NCBI GenBank assembly: GCA_005406025.1
Contig: BGZK01000151.1
Span: 558,001 to 622,000, forward strand
Length of the DNA: 64,000 bases
Direction: 5' to 3'
Source of the DNA: Eumeta japonica
Taxonomy: Eukaryota; Arthropoda; Insecta; Lepidoptera; Psychidae
Within the stretch, counting starts at the first letter, position 1, and each line of letters begins with the position of its first letter. The notes beneath the pieces were generated by a model, which saw only the letters and a list, made by a program, of their open reading frames with translations, ran no database searches and had not been told where the DNA came from. Below, one piece after another: positions 59,976-64,000 of the stretch. The position numbers and the translations under genes are program-made.

Positions 59976-61718
59976 TTATTTATCTGATAGTTTCAGATAA
60001 TGTATTAAACGTAGTTTGAAGCTTTGGAAGTTTGTGTACTTTCATATTATACAATATACAGTGATATTAAATTTGGTAAAAAAATATAAGGAGGAAACAA
60101 ACTTAGATAAAAATCCTTTTAATGTAATTTTGTTATACTTTATTTAAGGTACAATTGCATCGAAAATTTGAAGACCTATTTAAACATGTATTTGTATCTC
60201 GTCGTCCAACATTTGTTAAATTTTCCATTTATTGTCACATCTAAATCTACATTGCATACAATGTTAAGTAATCTTAATAATAATATTTCCATGTTAAAAT
60301 CTATTTTAATGATTTCTAGATTGAATAAGCAGAAAAAATTTTTAACTTAAAAATGTGTTGGCTCTTATGACTATAGTCAAAAAATCTGAAGTATAATCAA
60401 AAAAAACTTCCATCAAAATTCAGTAATTTTTGGATGACGCGCTAGCAAAAAGCGAACAATAAATTGCTAAACGTTGATTATACTTTTTCGTTTTAGGAAA
60501 AATATTATAAAATATAAGTACATTCTTATTTTTCATGCTTTTCTACGTATAAACCTAAATTATACGCATAAGATTACTAAAAAAAGCAGTCATTGGGGAC
60601 TGCTGACATAAGTAATAATTGAAAATTATGAAATAACAATAGTTTTTTGGTATTTTGAAATGAATATAATAACAAAAATTAAAATATTATAATGTTTAAA
60701 TTAAAATCATTACCAATAATTTGCCATTGACGTTTATCGACACTCTGAGCAACGATTGTATGAATTTTTATATGGTGTATTCATTAATAAAAACAGCAAA
60801 TTTGAAATAAAAGTTAATGTGTTCAATAAGATTTGAATTGCAAAATTTAAATCTTAGAATTTAATATAACAAGAATAATTTTGCAACTGAAATTAATTTA
60901 AATATGTATTTTTACATGTACAAAAATTTTCACGTGTTTACCGTATTGGCTTGGGATAGATTTTGCCTATAGAAGTTTTCACTTTAAAATTAGCGTAATA
61001 ACAACAAAAAAAAAAAACCAAAAGTTCTATTAAAAATTGATTCACAATTAAAAAGAACCCATACATGCAGTCCGTTCATTCCTTCGTAAATAAAACTGTT
61101 TTTATTTTAAAAATGTATGAATTTATAATGTAGCAATTAGCATTATTTCAAAAATGTTTTATTTTCTTCGACGATCAGCAACAAACTGAATAAAATGTCA
61201 GGAAATTCGTTTTCCTGCCAATGAAAAACCTTTATACAGTTTTCGGGGCAGGAAAAGAGTAATAAATAACAATTATACGTGTCGCGGTTGACGGGAGCCG
61301 ATAGATGGTCCGCTATCGCTATGGAGGACCTTTGTTTGCATTTATAATTTCTTCCAGGGACCTGTTTTGTTTAAGTAAATTCGTCTGCAACAACGTAAAT
61401 TTGGTCTGACCTGAGTGTTTGATATGAATCAAAGGGAATTGCAATTTTCTTGTTTATTTAACGACGTTAAGAATTTTCAATATATAGGCAAACATATTAC
61501 AAACACATTGTATATTAAAGTTTTGATATCTGCGTTTTAGCACCAATCTTTCTAAATTTATAGATAAATTTAATTACCATCCTAATGTAAACGAAGTAGT
61601 TACCTCCTGCATTGATTATACACCATTTAATATTTATTCGTGAGAATGGTAAAGCTGTTAAATGTTCGCAGTAAATTATTGTTTTTATGTCGGTCTTTGA
61701 AATACGTAAATACTTTTA
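59976..61718. other. AT-rich non-coding stretch, nothing recognised
   Basis: A 60-codon plus frame (60168-60350) has no content. Very AT-rich at 60600-60900. Confidence 0.55.
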
Positions 61719-62066
61719 GACGTGATAACGTCTTATGAATAGATGAACGCCGGATGCACGCACGAAAAAGCATGACTCATTGTCACGTTCCGCCTGAGCC
61801 GAGCGCGCGAGCGAAGCGCGGAACAAGCGATAGACAGGCACGATCGGCCTAAGCGTTCGCCTTGTGACGTATCTATTTCTTTTCCACTCCATCGCCGATT
61901 TGTATCATAATGATACAAAATAATTATTACTAGATGATACAAAATAATGGTAATTCAGTGATAATAATTTAATTCAATTCATTATAGTATGCAATTTTTC
62001 ATCAATGTTTTCTTATGACGTTATCACGTGAAATTATCGTCCGTAAACCGACTTTACAGACAACCA
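61719..62066 (+). mobile_element. Helentron-like non-autonomous element, copy 5 (diverged subfamily)
   Basis: 348 bp. The ends are conserved but the interior is different from copies 1-4. The 5' arm is GACGTGATAACGTC and the 3' subterminal arm is GACGTTATCACGT: the C-to-T change of the 5' arm is mirrored in the 3' arm. The 3' hairpin is GTCCGTA-loop-TACAGAC and the terminus is AACCA plus T tract. The interior has a perfect palindrome TTTGTATCAT-A-ATGATACAAA (61899-61919). A 69-codon minus frame (61733-61942) is not recognisable. Confidence 0.75.
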
Positions 62067-62199
62067 TTTTTTTTTAATACAATGAATATAATATTAATAG
62101 TACTTTCGTATATGAAATGAAATTTCATAAACTTATGTCCGTCTTTATGACTCGCCCTCTTCACATGTTTTATGCACAAGAAATAAAAAGAGTGTCAAC
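62067..62199. other. AT-rich spacer, nothing recognised
   Basis: Flank of copy 5; begins with its T tract. Confidence 0.5.
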
Positions 62200-62485
62200 T
62201 TTTATGCGGAGGTTATTATTGTGCGCCTTACAAACCTCCGTCCTCGGGCGGGTCTCCATTGAAATGTCAATTTGTTTTCTATTGAGGGGCAGCCTGTTTG
62301 GTTTCTTTGTGGCTTCTTTGCGACGTATCGCCTCACTTTCGATTTTTTTTTCTTCCCTCTTCTGGCTGCGGGGCAGTACCATCCGGATACCACTTTCTTC
62401 CCGTCGGCGCTGGCTGGCGGGCCGCTGAGACCGCCCGCGTCTGTCTCGTTTCATTGACGCATCGGCTTGTACATCGCGCCGTGAA
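62200..62485. other. GC-rich island open on both strands
   Basis: Five frames of 61-103 codons overlap on both strands (62117-62534), which marks low stop density and not a gene. One lobe is pyrimidine-rich (TTTTTTTTCTTCCCTC near 62344). Candidate regulatory element. Confidence 0.35.
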
Positions 62486-63119
62486 TCGATCCATAAATCT
62501 TTATACGTGTGCTTGCTTTATCTTATTACGTTGATGATCGTATCTTCCACTCCGATTAAGGGAAGAAACGGATAACGAAGGTTATCTATTGAGGTATTGT
62601 CGTATTGAGATATGTTGTTTTATATAACACCTAATACGTATACAGCAAATATAATACGGTTTAAATGAAAATGGAACGGAGAATAGGTATCTTACATAAA
62701 AATATAGCGTGAGATAAAAATTTTGATGTAACCGGTACTTTATAAATCGGCTACTTTAAATTTCGAGATTAAAGATATATATCTGAAGAACATAGATATA
62801 AAATATTTTTCGACAAATTTAAAACTGTCTGTGAATTGATATTTACTGATATACTAGAATTGAATTATACAACTCTATGAAATAATATGATTTTATTTAT
62901 CGTTCCGATAATTATTAGTACTTACACAAAAAAGCGTATACATATTTTTTATTTCCATTCTTTTAAATAAGTTCACACAAACTCTATCACGCAGCGCTCC
63001 ATAAATTCGAATTATTACGCCGCAGAAACTTTTTAAATACTTTTCCCAACTTGATTTGTGACCGCGTAAGATCTTTGTTTCCATCATAAAGTCGATCTAT
63101 ATACGTATTTTGAAGTCGT
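62486..63119. other. AT-rich non-coding stretch, nothing recognised
   Basis: A 64-codon minus frame (62893-63087) without recognisable content. Confidence 0.55.
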
Positions 63120-63240
63120 CACCGGCCAAAGTATCTCGTTAGCGAACTTTAAATTGCGAATATGGCGCGGTTGTTTTGGGTGAGCTTTTGGCGGTGGGCC
63201 CGCCCGATGTCGCTGCGAACGGATTAAGTGCATGTTTTGT
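63120..63240. other. Small GC-rich island
   Basis: CpG-containing block with GCGGTGGGCCCGCCCGATG; no ORF. Candidate regulatory element. Confidence 0.25.
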
Positions 63241-63439
63241 ATTTGTTTGTTTAGGGTTCGGCGTACAAATCGGCGAGTATGTTTTGTTTGTAACGGCGTT
63301 ACGAATGTTATGCTTCTTAGACTTTACGCAAAAAAAAGAGAAATAGGTAATTAGAAAATAATTAAATGACAGTTTTCAATGTTAAACCATTCTAAGGAGC
63401 GATATAGGTGGCGTCGTTGTGTTGCCTCCCTTTGCCGAG

Positions 63440-63640
63440 GTGTATCCTTACCACGAGGTGTTTTTTTAGGGATCGCGTCGCTAGGATTTTAAACCTTCAG
63501 CGCTGGTTTAATATAGGCCGGGCTGTGAACGATCGCTATCGCCAGTGACGACGTCTGAGACCAACGGCTTAACATGCAACTCGCGCTACTTTGTGGTTCA
63601 AAGATAGCGCTTTTAGCCATAGAGCCACCACCGCTCTTCG
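63440..63640. repeat. Possible interspersed repeat, unclassified
   Basis: GC-richer block with AGCGCGAGTTGCATG-type words (minus strand) and short inverted words AGCGCT/AGCGC. It was considered as a tRNA-derived SINE but lacks a clear B box. A 64-codon minus frame (63489-63683) is not recognisable. Confidence 0.25.
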
Positions 63641-63757
63641 CTATTAAATAACTAAAAAGATTTATGATGGTAGTTACGAACAATTTATTATTATTTTTTA
63701 TGTAATTTTCTATCTTTTATTAGTGAATTGTTTACAGAATCTAACACTATAATTGTA

Positions 63758-64000
63758 TTTTTAACCCCCGACGCAAAAAGATGGGTGTTAAAGGTTTGAC
63801 CGCTCTGTGTGTGTGCGTGTGTCTGTCCGTGGCACCGTAGCTCTGAAACAGATGAACCGATTTGGATACGATTTGTTTTTATTTGACAGCAGATTTTCTA
63901 GCGATGGTACTTAGATATGATTCATCAAATTCGATTCAGCCATTTAAAGATATCAGCTCTTTTGTTAGCTGTGGTAGGAATCTTAGATGCATAATGGGTA
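63758..64000 (+). mobile_element. AACCCCCGACGCAAAAAGA lepidopteran repeat, cut by the window end
   Basis: It contains AACCCCCGACGCAAAAAGAT, GTGTCTGTCCGTGGCACCG, GATGAACCGATTTGGATACG and TTTTCTAGCGATGGTACTTA, in the order I know from a very common moth and butterfly repeat. The element continues beyond base 64000. No ORF in view. Confidence 0.8.

Noticed and set aside
63440..63640. tRNA gene or tRNA-derived SINE
   Set aside because: A weak A-box-like TGGCTCTATGG is present on the minus strand, but no B box (GGTTCGANTCC) follows at the right distance.
1..64000. CRISPR arrays, rRNA, intact tRNA genes
   Set aside because: No regularly spaced direct repeats, no rRNA-like conserved stretches and no tRNA-like B box in a cloverleaf context were seen.

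Overview
This window reads as nuclear DNA of a moth or butterfly (Lepidoptera). It is AT-rich, has no bacterial-style gene packing, and carries repeats I recognise as common in lepidopteran genomes. These are a tRNA-derived SINE (about 10.60-10.86 kb), the 'CCGGCCAAGTG...GTACGGAACCC' interspersed repeat (42.47-43.13 kb), the 'AACCCCCGACGCAAAAAGA' repeat (63.76-64.0 kb) and the 3' ends of several non-LTR retrotransposons. Those assignments rest on remembered family features, not on a search.

I find no convincing intact host protein-coding gene, tRNA, rRNA or CRISPR array. The longest open frame is 131 codons and is best explained by low stop density in a GC-rich patch. The window is most likely intergenic or large-intron DNA. 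Against an AT-rich background stand about two dozen short GC-rich, CpG-containing islands of 100-550 bp (for example 1.9, 7.5, 11.1-12.4, 20.8, 25.4, 33.1, 35.6-36.1, 41.2, 44.3, 48.1, 48.7, 56.5, 62.3 kb). None reads as a clear exon. They are candidate cis-regulatory or conserved non-coding elements, which is an inference that a comparative alignment could test. A tiny candidate terminal exon sits at 6451-6495.

Layout: 0-10 kb holds AT-rich DNA, a composite repeat at 2.24-3.08 kb, a hAT-type MITE with about 65-bp terminal inverted repeats at 3220-3435, and an (AT)30 microsatellite at 9.4 kb. 10-16 kb holds the SINE, three GC islands and a decayed mariner transposon (minus strand, 14.1-15.1 kb). 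16-30 kb holds non-LTR remnants (16.6, 20.4, 27.8 kb) and a striking pair of GC-rich hairpins at 22.54-22.69 kb. 29.5-41 kb holds three loci with degenerate GATTCC/GGAATC-type arrays (29.5-30.7, 32.5-32.8, 36.9-37.2 kb) and more non-LTR ends (34.7, 37.9, 40.5 kb). 42-64 kb holds the CCGGCCAAGTG repeat and, most notably, five copies of a short non-autonomous element in 17 kb (45.4, 49.4, 52.8, 57.7, 61.7 kb).

That five-copy family is the best candidate for something under-described. It has a 5' inverted-repeat arm, a matching arm about 35-50 bp inside the 3' end, and a 23-nt 3'-terminal hairpin. The stem shows a compensatory C-G to T-A change between the main family and its diverged fifth copy. 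Insertions lie in T-rich tracts. This architecture resembles Helentron-associated elements (HINEs) more than ordinary TIR transposons or SINEs; the assignment is inferred.
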